Positions 25,379 through 33,518 of a stretch of DNA of 64,000 bases are shown here, one piece after another; position 1 is the first letter of the stretch, and each line of letters opens with the position of its first letter. Source of the DNA: CAWGYT01 sp963826795 (GTDB lineage: Bacteria > Planctomycetota > Planctomycetia > Pirellulales > Pirellulaceae); assembly GCA_963826795.1 (NCBI GenBank), contig CAWGYT010000002.1, forward strand, positions 124,001 through 188,000. Direction: 5' to 3'. The position numbers and the translations under genes were made by a program. The notes beneath the pieces were generated by a model that was not told where the DNA came from, searched no databases, and saw only the letters and a list, made by a program, of their open reading frames with translations.

Positions 25379-27586
25379 TTACCGGCGCATGGACTCCGCG
25401 TCCTTTTCCACCTTGGCCATCATGGTCGCGAAATGCTTCGCCTGATCGGGGTTCCCCAACTCGCGGTGCATCGCGGAAAGGTTACCGTAGGGAACCACCA
25501 GCGCGGCCATCTCGACGATCCCGGATTGGACGCCCTGCTGCATCAATTCGGCTCCGGCCTGCGTGAGTTCGATCGCCTGAGCCCGCTGGCCCGTCTCCCA
25601 GTAGGAGACGCCCATGCTCACAAACAGGTCCCCGAAGACGCTGCCGTCGACCACGCCGGCCACGTCGATCTCGTCGAATGCCGGCAGTGCCTTGGCGTAC
25701 CACTTCACGGCCTCGGAGTGATCCTCGTCCTGCAGGGCGTGCATGGAGCCCACGAAAAAGTAGAGCTGCCCCCGCATGATCTGGTCGAACCGAGTCGGCT
25801 CGGTCGAATCCAAGCCACCTTCCAGCAGCACCACGGCGTTGTTGGCATACTTCATCGCCTCGGTCAACCGCCCACACCGGTGTTCGATCTTCGCGGCATG
25901 ATAGAGTGTTTCGGAAAGCTCACGCTCGACATGAAACTGATAGGCGCGGTCTTCTGCCTCCGCGATCAGCCGTTGCCCCTCGTGGATCGCTTCTTCCGTC
26001 GCGATCGAGGCATCAAAGCCGCCTTCGAGCACGGAATAGGCCGCCAACGTGGTGCGATAGATCTCCATTCGCATGGTCTCATCGCCCGCGTCCTCCGAAA
26101 TAAAGTCCTCGGCCAACTCCGTCGCCCGCGTCAGCCACTTGGGGACGACCTCGGACTGACGCTGGAAGTGGCCCAGCGCGATATCCTGAGCAACGGCCAG
26201 GTGGGAGTCGACCAGGATGTCCTTGGCCATCCGGCGGACCTCAAAGTGCGACGTCCGCAGATACTTGCTCGCCAGATCGATCGCCTTGAGATGGTGATTC
26301 AGCGCCTCCTGGAAATCCGGATCGGATCCCGAGGCCACCAGATTCCCCAATTGATATTCGGCTCGGGCACGCACGATCGAAGGGGCCGACTCGTCCGCGG
26401 CGATGGAACGGGTAATGGCCAGCGCCTCCTGCAGGGCTCCATTCGGTGCCTTCAGCCGCGCATGGGTCAGCTGATAGAGGGGGTTGTCCGGGGCAATTCG
26501 AACCGCGACGGTAATCGCGTTCCAGGCGCTTTGGGAACGTCCGATCAGCACGTACAACTCGGCCTGCATCCAATAAGCCTTGGCGTCCTGGGGATTAAGG
26601 CGTATCGCCTCCTCCAGGTCGGCCAGGTTCTGCGTATACCGCCGACGGTGGTCCTTTTCGACGCGCAGCCGATACAACTCCCCGCGAATCGGTTCCAACG
26701 CCACGTCGCGCACCCGCTGCGAATCGCCGTTGGTCTGATACGACAACAACACGCCTCGCTCAGGATAACCACGCCCCAACACCGTTCCCGTCTCGTCGGT
26801 GATCTCCACCGGGCTCAGATCGGACAGCTGCAAATGCTCTTCCAACGTCTTGGCTGACAGCGGCTCCGCCAGGTGGACCAAGATCGAGTCGACGGTGTCG
26901 GCCCCGTCGGTCCGGACCAGGTCGACCTGAAGAAATCCCGGAGCTCGGTAAATCAGCCGCTGGGTCGACCCGTCCCGGATCGTCTTGGCCGCAGGGCCCC
27001 ACAGCGTCTCGATTTCCGCAAAGGTGGTCTGCCCGGGCGTGACCTGGTTGAAGCTGAGCGGTTCCGGGGCCGCGATCGCCTCGGGGGCTGGCGCGGCGGG
27101 GCCATCGGACTTCACCTGCCGACGAAAGGCCAGAAACGGCTCTGACGCCAATGCGGGCACGCTCAGCGTCGTGGGCGCCGGCGAAGTCGTGGGCGCCGGC
27201 AGTTCGCGACTCGTGGCCGAGTCACTGGCCGCCACCGGACTCGGGCTGACCTCCGCCGGCACGGGCTGAACGGCCGGCACGGGCTGAGCGACGGGCGCGA
27301 GCTGAACGGCCGGCGTCGGTTGAGGCAGGGGGGTTGCCGACGTCGGTTGCGCCGCGGCGGCGGGAGCGAGTGAGCGACTTCGCGCTTCGGGCGTCTGGAC
27401 AGGCAAGGATGCCTCCGGCGCCACAAACGGCTGTTGGGTCGGAGCGAGTTCGATTTCGATCGCGGCGCTCGTCGAATCGCCGGGCTCGATCTCTCGGAAC
27501 TGTGCGCGAACCGGATCCCCGGATAGCACCAACAGGATCAACGGCATCCCTGTACCTGCCGTTCGAATGAGTTCGCAGAACCGCAT
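25379..27586 (-). CDS. Secreted TPR-repeat protein with Pro/Ala-rich linker
   Basis: The 735-residue protein starts at ATG 27586 with a strong AAGGAGGA site eight bases upstream; the frame is open 68 codons further up without support. A signal peptide ends near DPVRAQF. A Pro/Ala/Gln-rich linker follows (repeated QPVPAVQPVPAEV-type units). Next comes a domain with TFAEIETLWGPAAKTIRDG, and then about nine tetratricopeptide-like helical repeats (LADLEEAIRLNPQDAKAYWM is the clearest) to the C-terminus. It is probably an extracytoplasmic protein-protein scaffold. It is encoded downstream of the MnmE-like gene, 166 bases away, on the same strand. Confidence 0.8.
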   Translation of the reverse strand: MRFCELIRTAGTGMPLILLVLSGDPVRAQFREIEPGDSTSAAIEIELAPTQQPFVAPEASLPVQTPEARSRSLAPAAAAQPTSATPLPQPTPAVQLAPVAQPVPAVQPVPAEVSPSPVAASDSATSRELPAPTTSPAPTTLSVPALASEPFLAFRRQVKSDGPAAPAPEAIAAPEPLSFNQVTPGQTTFAEIETLWGPAAKTIRDGSTQRLIYRAPGFLQVDLVRTDGADTVDSILVHLAEPLSAKTLEEHLQLSDLSPVEITDETGTVLGRGYPERGVLLSYQTNGDSQRVRDVALEPIRGELYRLRVEKDHRRRYTQNLADLEEAIRLNPQDAKAYWMQAELYVLIGRSQSAWNAITVAVRIAPDNPLYQLTHARLKAPNGALQEALAITRSIAADESAPSIVRARAEYQLGNLVASGSDPDFQEALNHHLKAIDLASKYLRTSHFEVRRMAKDILVDSHLAVAQDIALGHFQRQSEVVPKWLTRATELAEDFISEDAGDETMRMEIYRTTLAAYSVLEGGFDASIATEEAIHEGQRLIAEAEDRAYQFHVERELSETLYHAAKIEHRCGRLTEAMKYANNAVVLLEGGLDSTEPTRFDQIMRGQLYFFVGSMHALQDEDHSEAVKWYAKALPAFDEIDVAGVVDGSVFGDLFVSMGVSYWETGQRAQAIELTQAGAELMQQGVQSGIVEMAALVVPYGNLSAMHRELGNPDQAKHFATMMAKVEKDAESMRR

Positions 27587-27752
27587 GGGACTCCTCCTTG
27601 AGACCAAACGCGCCGGGGCTCGACCGCAACCTTGACTGCCACGCGGCGACCGCCAGCAAACTGCTTCGACGGCGATTCGATGGCGGGGCCCAATCGCAAC
27701 GCGTTCCGCCGGACGGATCACCGCCGCTGTCGGGTGAGATTTCGTTTCCTCC

Positions 27753-28979
27753 TTACAGATCGGAAAACCAGAGCAACAGATAGAGTCCAATCCGCCAGAA
27801 AGACCGACGGATTGGACATTTTCGGGTGCTGGCTGTCAGCCTAGCAACTCCGCTGAGCTCCCGTTCCGCCTCGTCCAAACGACCCTGCTCAAGACACTGT
27901 CGGGCCCGCGTGAGCCATCGAATCTGGTCGCGATGAAAGGGAATCGGAGTGCCTGCAGGCGGGACGTTCGGCACGAGCCGCTGAGCGATTCGAGCCATCA
28001 GGTCCGGGATCCCCTCCCCCGTGAGGGCGCTGGTCCGGACAAAGTCGCGGTCCAGGACGCAGCCGGGTTGGGCGAGATCGCATTTATTGAAGATCAAAAT
28101 GGCGTCCGGATACCGTGCGACCAACTTCCGCACGACACCGGCCGACTGCCGATGGGAGTCGAAGACCAGCAGCACGAGCGACGCGGTTCGCAGTTGCTGC
28201 CTGGCCCGCTTCACGCCCAAGGCTTCCAGCGCGTCGTCCGCCTCACGAAGTCCCGCCGTATCGCTCAATCGCACGGGCCAGCCATCCACCGCCGACTCGA
28301 TCTGGATCACATCTCGGGTCGTTCCCGGCTGATCAAAGACAATCGCTCGCTCGAAGCCGACGAGCGCGTTAATCAGGCTGCTCTTCCCTGCGTTCGGAGG
28401 CCCAGCCAAGACGACCTGCCAGGGCGCGGTCAGGTGCTCACCCAACGACTGCCAGCGGAGAATTTCATTCAGCTGGTCTCGAGCCGGGCCGAGCTGTCCG
28501 CGGGACAACATCTGGCAGACGTCGATCACGGCTCGTGGCAGGGCACCCTGGTGTTGATCGACCAGGATCAGCGCCGTCCGCTCCGTGCTCGCCGCAGCCA
28601 GCGCAAGCTCCACGTCGCGCTGCCAACGCGGCTCGCGATCCTCCGGCCAGACAAGCGGGCGACATCCCAAGCCGACGAGCGAATCGATGACGGTCGCCAC
28701 CGCCGCCTCGCCACCGTGGCAATGGACCTCGATCCGGGACTCGGCCACGCGGCAAACGATCAGTTCCTCCCCGCAATCTTGGGATGCTTCCGCGGGAGAT
28801 CGCCAGCGTCCGAACAGAATCTGTCTCAAGGGCCAGTCGGAGGATTTGACTCCGGCGGCCCGCTGGAAGCAACGCGCGACGACCTCGACGGCCCGAGGAC
28901 CGCTGACCCGCAGCGACGCGATCGCACCTCGTCCGCGCGGCGTTAACTGAACCACGGTCGTCTCAGGCGGGTCGAGCAT
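27753..28979 (-). CDS. mnmE: MnmE/TrmE-like GTPase, atypical C-terminus
   Basis: The 408-residue protein has an N-terminal tetrahydrofolate-binding-like domain (VVQLTPRGRGAIASLRVSGP, EVHCHGGEAAV), a helical region and a complete G domain: G1 GPPNAGKSS, G2 PGTTRDV, G3 DTAGLREADDALEALGVKRA, G4 NKCD. MnmE with MnmG modifies U34 of certain tRNAs. The usual C-terminal FC-GK catalytic motif is absent and the protein is shorter than classical MnmE (about 450). The last 20-25 residues look non-natural, and another frame would stop about 27839 after AELLG, so a small frameshift is possible. Start ATG 28979 has GAGG eight bases upstream and follows the coaX stop by 10 bases. Confidence 0.75.
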   Translation of the reverse strand: MLDPPETTVVQLTPRGRGAIASLRVSGPRAVEVVARCFQRAAGVKSSDWPLRQILFGRWRSPAEASQDCGEELIVCRVAESRIEVHCHGGEAAVATVIDSLVGLGCRPLVWPEDREPRWQRDVELALAAASTERTALILVDQHQGALPRAVIDVCQMLSRGQLGPARDQLNEILRWQSLGEHLTAPWQVVLAGPPNAGKSSLINALVGFERAIVFDQPGTTRDVIQIESAVDGWPVRLSDTAGLREADDALEALGVKRARQQLRTASLVLLVFDSHRQSAGVVRKLVARYPDAILIFNKCDLAQPGCVLDRDFVRTSALTGEGIPDLMARIAQRLVPNVPPAGTPIPFHRDQIRWLTRARQCLEQGRLDEAERELSGVARLTASTRKCPIRRSFWRIGLYLLLWFSDL

Positions 28980-28989
28980 GACATCCGCC

Positions 28990-29823
28990 TCAGGTTTCAT
29001 CCGACGAGCACGGGGAAGGGGTGGCCAAGACCGATCGCACAACACCCTGCAGTACCAAGTGGGGTTCGCAGCGAACTCGACGCCAACGCGGTCCATCCTC
29101 CAGGAGTTTGCCGAGCGTCCGCATGTCGCCCCCGGCCAAAATCAGTTCGGGAGAAGTCACCAGCCCGTCGGCCATCCGATCCACCAGTTCGCGGACGGCG
29201 CCGACCGTTCCCCAAAAAAGACCGCTGGCAATCGCCTGCTCCGTCGATCGGCCCACGGGTGGCGGAGGTGAATCAAAGCGAAGCGTCGTCAGGTGGGGCA
29301 AGAGATCGGTCCCTTCGGCCAACGAACGGGCCATCGCCTGCCAGCCCGGCAGGATCGCGCCACCCAAAAAAACACCGCTGGACGAGATCAGGTCAACGGT
29401 AATCGCCGACCCGGCGTCGACGACGATCGCGGCAGATTCAGGCGACCGGAGCGCATTGGCGGCAACCGAGCCCGCGAGGCGATCTTGGCCCACTCGGTCC
29501 GGAAACTCCACATCCAGCTGCAGGGGAAAGTCGCATCGCTTCAGCGGGTAGAGTTCACAGTCGGGTCGGTGAGCTCGAAACCATTCGAGAAGTCGTTCGG
29601 TCGCGGAGCGGCATACACTGATCAGCCGAACCGCGACCGGTTCGGGGCCGATCCATTCAGCCAACCTGGCATAGTCCAGCGCGCGCGTCTCCAGCCGCAA
29701 GACGCGTTCCGGCTCGCCAATCCGATCGGCCTTTGCCAGCGGATCGGCGGCTCGCACGGCGAACATGCCGAACTTAATTGCGGTATTACCTACGTCGACT
29801 GCCAGGAGCTTCGCGTCCCGCAT
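28990..29823 (-). CDS. coaX: Type III pantothenate kinase
   Basis: The 277-residue protein phosphorylates pantothenate in the first step of CoA synthesis. It has the ASKHA-fold nucleotide loop LLAVDVGNTAIKFGMF, a substrate loop in PDRVGQDRLAGSVAA, VVDAGSAITVDLIS, and the metal/K+-site GVFLGGAILPGW, all standard for CoaX. Start ATG 29823 overlaps the obg stop as TGATG, so the two are translationally coupled. The open frame five codons further up is inside obg. Confidence 0.94.
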   Translation of the reverse strand: MRDAKLLAVDVGNTAIKFGMFAVRAADPLAKADRIGEPERVLRLETRALDYARLAEWIGPEPVAVRLISVCRSATERLLEWFRAHRPDCELYPLKRCDFPLQLDVEFPDRVGQDRLAGSVAANALRSPESAAIVVDAGSAITVDLISSSGVFLGGAILPGWQAMARSLAEGTDLLPHLTTLRFDSPPPPVGRSTEQAIASGLFWGTVGAVRELVDRMADGLVTSPELILAGGDMRTLGKLLEDGPRWRRVRCEPHLVLQGVVRSVLATPSPCSSDET

Positions 29824-30830
29824 CAGGATTCCTGCCACGACGGCTGATCGTGTAATGACACCAGAATCAATCGCGTCAATTCATTCAGATTTTGCCCGGT
29901 CACCGCGGAGATCAACAAGACCGGACGCTGCAGCTCGTCCTCGAGGCGTCGTTGAACCTCGGCGGCATCGGGCAGCTCGGACTTGCTGACCACGACAATC
30001 TCGGGGCGTTGGCCCAGCTCCGCGTCGTATTCAACTAACTCACGACGAATCGCAAGGTAGTTTTCGACCGGCTCGGTGCCGTCCATCGGCGTCGGCTCGA
30101 CTAAATGCACGAGCACCCTCGTCCGCTCGACGTGCCGCAGGAACTCATGGCCGAGCCCCGCCCCCTGATGCGCCCCCTCGATCAGGCCCGGGATATCCGC
30201 GATCACGAACGAACGCTCAAGATCGACCTGGACCATGCCCAAATGGGGTGTCTTCGTCGTGAAGGGATAGGCGGCAATCTCGGGCCGGGCATGCGTGAGT
30301 CGGCTAATCAGCGTGCTCTTGCCCGCATTCGGCTTGCCGACGAGCCCGACGTCGGCGATCAATTTCAGCTCGAGCACAAGCTGCCGAACCTCCCCCTGCT
30401 CACCCGGCAACGCCTCACGTGGGGCGCGGTTGGTGGACGACTTGAAGTGGGCGTTTCCCCAACCCCCCTTTCCACCTCGCGCCGCCGTCACCGATTCGCC
30501 GTCGCGGGCAAGGTCTTTCAGCACGAAATCCTGCTCGGCATCGCGGATTAACGTTCCCGGAGGAACTTCGATCACCAAGTCCTCGCCGTTCCGACCATGA
30601 CGACCGCTGCCTTGCCCCGGTTTTCCCGACTCGGCACGCCACAGTTTTCTTTGTCCCAGACTGGCCAAGTTGTTCACGCCGATCCTGGCGCGAATCGTCA
30701 CGCTCCCGCCACGCCCCCCGTTTCCCCCATCGGGGCCGCCTCGCGGGATGTAGCGCTCGCGACGAAAACTGACGCACCCGTTGCCGCCATCTCCCGCTCG
30801 GACCTCAATTTGAACTCGGTCAACAAACAC
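29823..30830 (-). CDS. obg: Obg-family GTPase (ObgE/CgtA)
   Basis: The 335-residue protein is a ribosome-assembly GTPase. The Gly-rich Obg fold occupies residues 1-157 (AGDGGNGCVSFRRERYIPRG, GGPDGGNGGRGG, RGGKGGWGN). The G domain follows, with GKPNAGKST, PFTTKTPHLG, DIPGLIEGAHQGAGLGHEFL and SKSELP. There is no C-terminal OCT domain, so it is the short form. Position next to rpmA is the common bacterial arrangement. It overlaps coaX by one base at 29823. Confidence 0.96.
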   Translation of the reverse strand: MFVDRVQIEVRAGDGGNGCVSFRRERYIPRGGPDGGNGGRGGSVTIRARIGVNNLASLGQRKLWRAESGKPGQGSGRHGRNGEDLVIEVPPGTLIRDAEQDFVLKDLARDGESVTAARGGKGGWGNAHFKSSTNRAPREALPGEQGEVRQLVLELKLIADVGLVGKPNAGKSTLISRLTHARPEIAAYPFTTKTPHLGMVQVDLERSFVIADIPGLIEGAHQGAGLGHEFLRHVERTRVLVHLVEPTPMDGTEPVENYLAIRRELVEYDAELGQRPEIVVVSKSELPDAAEVQRRLEDELQRPVLLISAVTGQNLNELTRLILVSLHDQPSWQES

Positions 30831-31046
30831 TCGCGCTCCCCATGCGATTCGTTACCGAACACGCTCTGACTGACTTGGCCGGAAAGGCACAACCATGGGC
30901 GAGCACCTCCCCGCCGTACCCAGCGCAGGCCGAAATCCATGGCCGGAGATCCGCGTTACCCGCCCGAACAGGAAGTATGTCAGATGACGGCCGGTGCGAG
31001 AAAGGAGTGACTTCCAATCGGCAACGCGGTGAGCCACGCCCTATGA

Positions 31047-31114
31047 GATCGAGAGGCCGGTGCGATCGAGAAGCCGGTGCGATCGAAAGCCCCGCGAGAT
31101 CGAGACCCGATCCG
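31047..31114. repeat. 17-bp degenerate tandem repeat, four units
   Basis: Units are 31047-31063, 31064-31080, 31081-31097 and 31098-31114, each beginning GATCGA(G/A)A. The first two differ at one base (GATCGAGAGGCCGGTGC / GATCGAGAAGCCGGTGC). They lie in the spacer between rpmA and obg (30831-31123), which otherwise shows no gene. Confidence 0.8.
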
Positions 31115-31123
31115 CGCGAGTCG

Positions 31124-31381
31124 CTAGGCAACGGCTTCCGCCGGCACGACATTGATGCGCCGCCCCTTGCGGTCGAATTGCACGGTGCCGTCGGCCAGGG
31201 CGTACAACGTGTAGTCGTTGCCTTGTCCAACATTTCGCCCCGGATGAAATCGGGTGCCGACTTGGCGAACCAAGATGTTGCCGGCACGAACTGTCTGCCC
31301 GCCGTATTTCTTCACGCCGCGCCGCTGCGCGTTCGAATCCCGACCGTTTCGACTGGAACCTTGTCCCTTTTTGTGGGCCAT
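31124..31381 (-). CDS. rpmA: 50S ribosomal protein L27
   Basis: The 85-residue protein starts MAHKKGQGSSRNGRDSN, the invariant L27 beginning, with GVKKYGGQTVRAGNILVRQ, GTRFHPGRNVGQGNDYTL and ALADGTVQFD. AGGAG lies eight bases upstream of ATG 31381. There is no Firmicutes-type cleavable N-terminal extension. The usual upstream partner rplU (L21) is missing; a secreted-protein gene occupies that place. Confidence 0.97.
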   Translation of the reverse strand: MAHKKGQGSSRNGRDSNAQRRGVKKYGGQTVRAGNILVRQVGTRFHPGRNVGQGNDYTLYALADGTVQFDRKGRRINVVPAEAVA

Positions 31382-31425
31382 GGCTGGAACTCCTTGCTTC
31401 TCAATGCAGAGACGAATCCCTAGTT

Positions 31426-32433
31426 CTACCGATAGACCCAAAGGTAATCAACCCGTTCTTTCAGACGGTAGATCTTCAGCACCTCATCGCCCGATTGACT
31501 CGACGCGACCTGATTTTGATTCGGGACACCGAATCGGATCTCGTCTTCACGGGTCTCCAAGGCGTCTCCTGGCCGCCAAAAGTTGATTTGCAGCGTCTTG
31601 TAGCTGAAACGTCGTCCCGTCATCGGCGGATCATCCGGACGGACCGCGCCAGGGGGATCTTGCCAGCGGTAAGCGTTGGTCAGACCTTGAACCAGAACCG
31701 AGAAAAAATCGCTACGCGGGTCAACGCCGACCCAGGTCGCGATCCCCCACACACTGTTGTCCTCGTACTCCGTGCTGACCGGAATCGAAACCGTGCTGAT
31801 GGTGACCGAGTTGTAGAAGGTTCGATTCGGGTCTTCACGCAACCGGATCGGTTCGATCGCCGCGGGAATTACCTCGTCCAAGTAAACGCGATCGACGTCG
31901 TGTGCCTGGAGCATCAGGCTAGGGAAAAACCGAATCGTGTGATCGACCTCTTCCGCTGCATACGTCACGTTTCCCCGCTTGTCGTCCTGGGGAGCAGGAT
32001 TGAGGTGCCGACCATTGTTCTTGACGTAATAGACCAAATAGTAAACCCGCTGCGGAACGACCGTCCCGTCGCTTTGGGGAATCGCGACGTCGATCATCCG
32101 GATCGGCTTGAACCCGAATTCCAGTCCCCAAATCGCGCGTCGAAACACGACGTCTTTGGCCATCGCTGCCAGGGTTTCCGTCTTGGCCAGCGTCTCGGGT
32201 TCCCAATTGAACTTAGGTGCCCGTGCCAGCAACTCAACGAACTCGCGCGGGCCGCTAAAGGTTTCGTCTTGCTCGATCTCGGGCGGAATCTCGATCACGA
32301 CGCCCGGTGCTAACTTGCGGAGTGCGGCGCCGTTTGCCGCGGCCGGCGTCTGGGCCAACAACTCACCCCCTCCGATGCCGCCCAGCAGAGCGAGCAGGCC
32401 GCTCAGGAGAATTGCGTTGAACGATCGGAGCAT
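31426..32433 (-). CDS. Secreted protein, unknown function, conserved-looking
   Basis: The 335-residue protein starts at ATG 32433 with GGGAGG upstream and a signal peptide (LLSGLLALLGGIGGGELLAQ). The mature part has an alpha/beta mix: GVVIEIPPEIEQDETFSGP, RRAIWGLEFGFKPIRMIDV, QRVYYLVYYVKNNG, TIRFFPSLMLQAHDV, SVWGIATWVGVDPRSDFFSV. I know of no named domain; the style is that of planctomycete-specific periplasmic proteins. It ends 44 bases before rpmA on the same strand, so it may be cotranscribed with it. Confidence 0.75.
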   Translation of the reverse strand: MLRSFNAILLSGLLALLGGIGGGELLAQTPAAANGAALRKLAPGVVIEIPPEIEQDETFSGPREFVELLARAPKFNWEPETLAKTETLAAMAKDVVFRRAIWGLEFGFKPIRMIDVAIPQSDGTVVPQRVYYLVYYVKNNGRHLNPAPQDDKRGNVTYAAEEVDHTIRFFPSLMLQAHDVDRVYLDEVIPAAIEPIRLREDPNRTFYNSVTISTVSIPVSTEYEDNSVWGIATWVGVDPRSDFFSVLVQGLTNAYRWQDPPGAVRPDDPPMTGRRFSYKTLQINFWRPGDALETREDEIRFGVPNQNQVASSQSGDEVLKIYRLKERVDYLWVYR

Positions 32434-32626
32434 GAATCGGGCCTCCCGAGGTCACGGGGAAGGTCACCTCCCACCGCATTTTCGACGAATCCAGCCCTTC
32501 AGTATAGTTAGGCTACGCAAAGTCGGTCAAATACCTCGAGTGAAACGCGACCTGGCTGCGGCGCGTTATTTCGAATCATGGCCCGGTCACGTTGAGTTTG
32601 TAATTCGCGGGTGCGGTGCGACAGCC

Positions 32627-32697
32627 GAAAATTGCGGTCTGGGGGCTCACTTCGTTCGACCCCAGTCACCCCATAATCAAGCTGTGACAAAGAACTA
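32627..32697 (-). repeat. Stop-anchored modular repeat, copy 4
   Basis: On the minus strand it begins with the TAG stop of the DUF3891 gene: TAGTTCTTTGTCACAGCT, then TGATTATGGGGTGACTGGGG, the block GTCGAACGAAGTGAGCCCCC and ACCGCAATTTTC. The 71 bases differ from 52982-53052 (downstream arm after rpoC) at only three positions. Confidence 0.85.
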
Positions 32698-33438
32698 GGA
32701 AGACGCTCCGGTCAACTCCCAGCGGAGCGCGAGAGGCCGCGCCGCCCGCCTCAATTCATCGACGTCCCGGTAGGATCGAGCGGGGATCTGCGCGGCCTCA
32801 GCCTCGATCACGCGGCAAGGGCCCTTCATCCGCCATGGATCGAGCTGCAACAGCCACTCGGACTGGGGGGTAAGTGTGAGATCGCCGTGTCGATCCGGCA
32901 GCGGAACGTTCGCGGGGCTCTGCAGCGGCCCGCAGCAAAGCAGCAGGCTCAACCAGTCAAAAAGCTGCAGGTAGCCCGCCGCCACATCCGCCGCCGCCGC
33001 GGCTTCGGGCACCATCGCAAGCCATGCGGCGGCGCGTGGCTCAAATTCACGGCGAAACTCATCCGCCTCGGGTTCGTCGCCCGAATGTCCCACCGCGGTG
33101 AGTTCCAGGAAATGCCGGGCGACCTGGTACGCCGCCAGGGGACCGTGCTCGGCCGCCCGCTCGATCGAATCGGACCAAATCGCGTTGCGATCGCCAATCG
33201 CCATCTCCATGAACGAAATCGGACGGCCCTGGCCGTCCAGCCCGGGCGACGCGTCCCAGGCTTCCCACCCGTCGTCGTGATGGCACGCCGTCCACTGCAC
33301 CACCTCCTGCCACATGACGGTCAGTGGAGCCAGCCGCCAGGCCTCTGCCAGCTGGGCTGAAACGCGAGCGTGCTCGCGCTGGGTAATCAAGATCCAGCCG
33401 TCGGAACCGTCGGCCGAAGTCGAATTGCGTCGGATCAT
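32695..33438 (-). CDS. DUF3891-family protein
   Basis: The 247-residue protein has the DUF3891 pattern: WILITQREHARVSAQLAEAW near the N-terminus, CHHDDGWEAWDASPGLDGQG, then PISFMEMAIGD. Paired His/Asp residues suggest an HD-like metal-binding helical fold, but catalysis is unproven. It starts at ATG 33438; upstream codons to 33498 are not needed. The next gene upstream (33519) is on the same strand. Its TAG stop forms the first bases of repeat copy 4. Confidence 0.8.
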   Translation of the reverse strand: MIRRNSTSADGSDGWILITQREHARVSAQLAEAWRLAPLTVMWQEVVQWTACHHDDGWEAWDASPGLDGQGRPISFMEMAIGDRNAIWSDSIERAAEHGPLAAYQVARHFLELTAVGHSGDEPEADEFRREFEPRAAAWLAMVPEAAAAADVAAGYLQLFDWLSLLLCCGPLQSPANVPLPDRHGDLTLTPQSEWLLQLDPWRMKGPCRVIEAEAAQIPARSYRDVDELRRAARPLALRWELTGASS

Positions 33439-33518
33439 GGCGGGCTCACGCCTCGCGAGACGGGGTCCGGAGTACCGGTCGGCTACATTGTCGCGCACAC
33501 CCTACACTGATTGCCATC

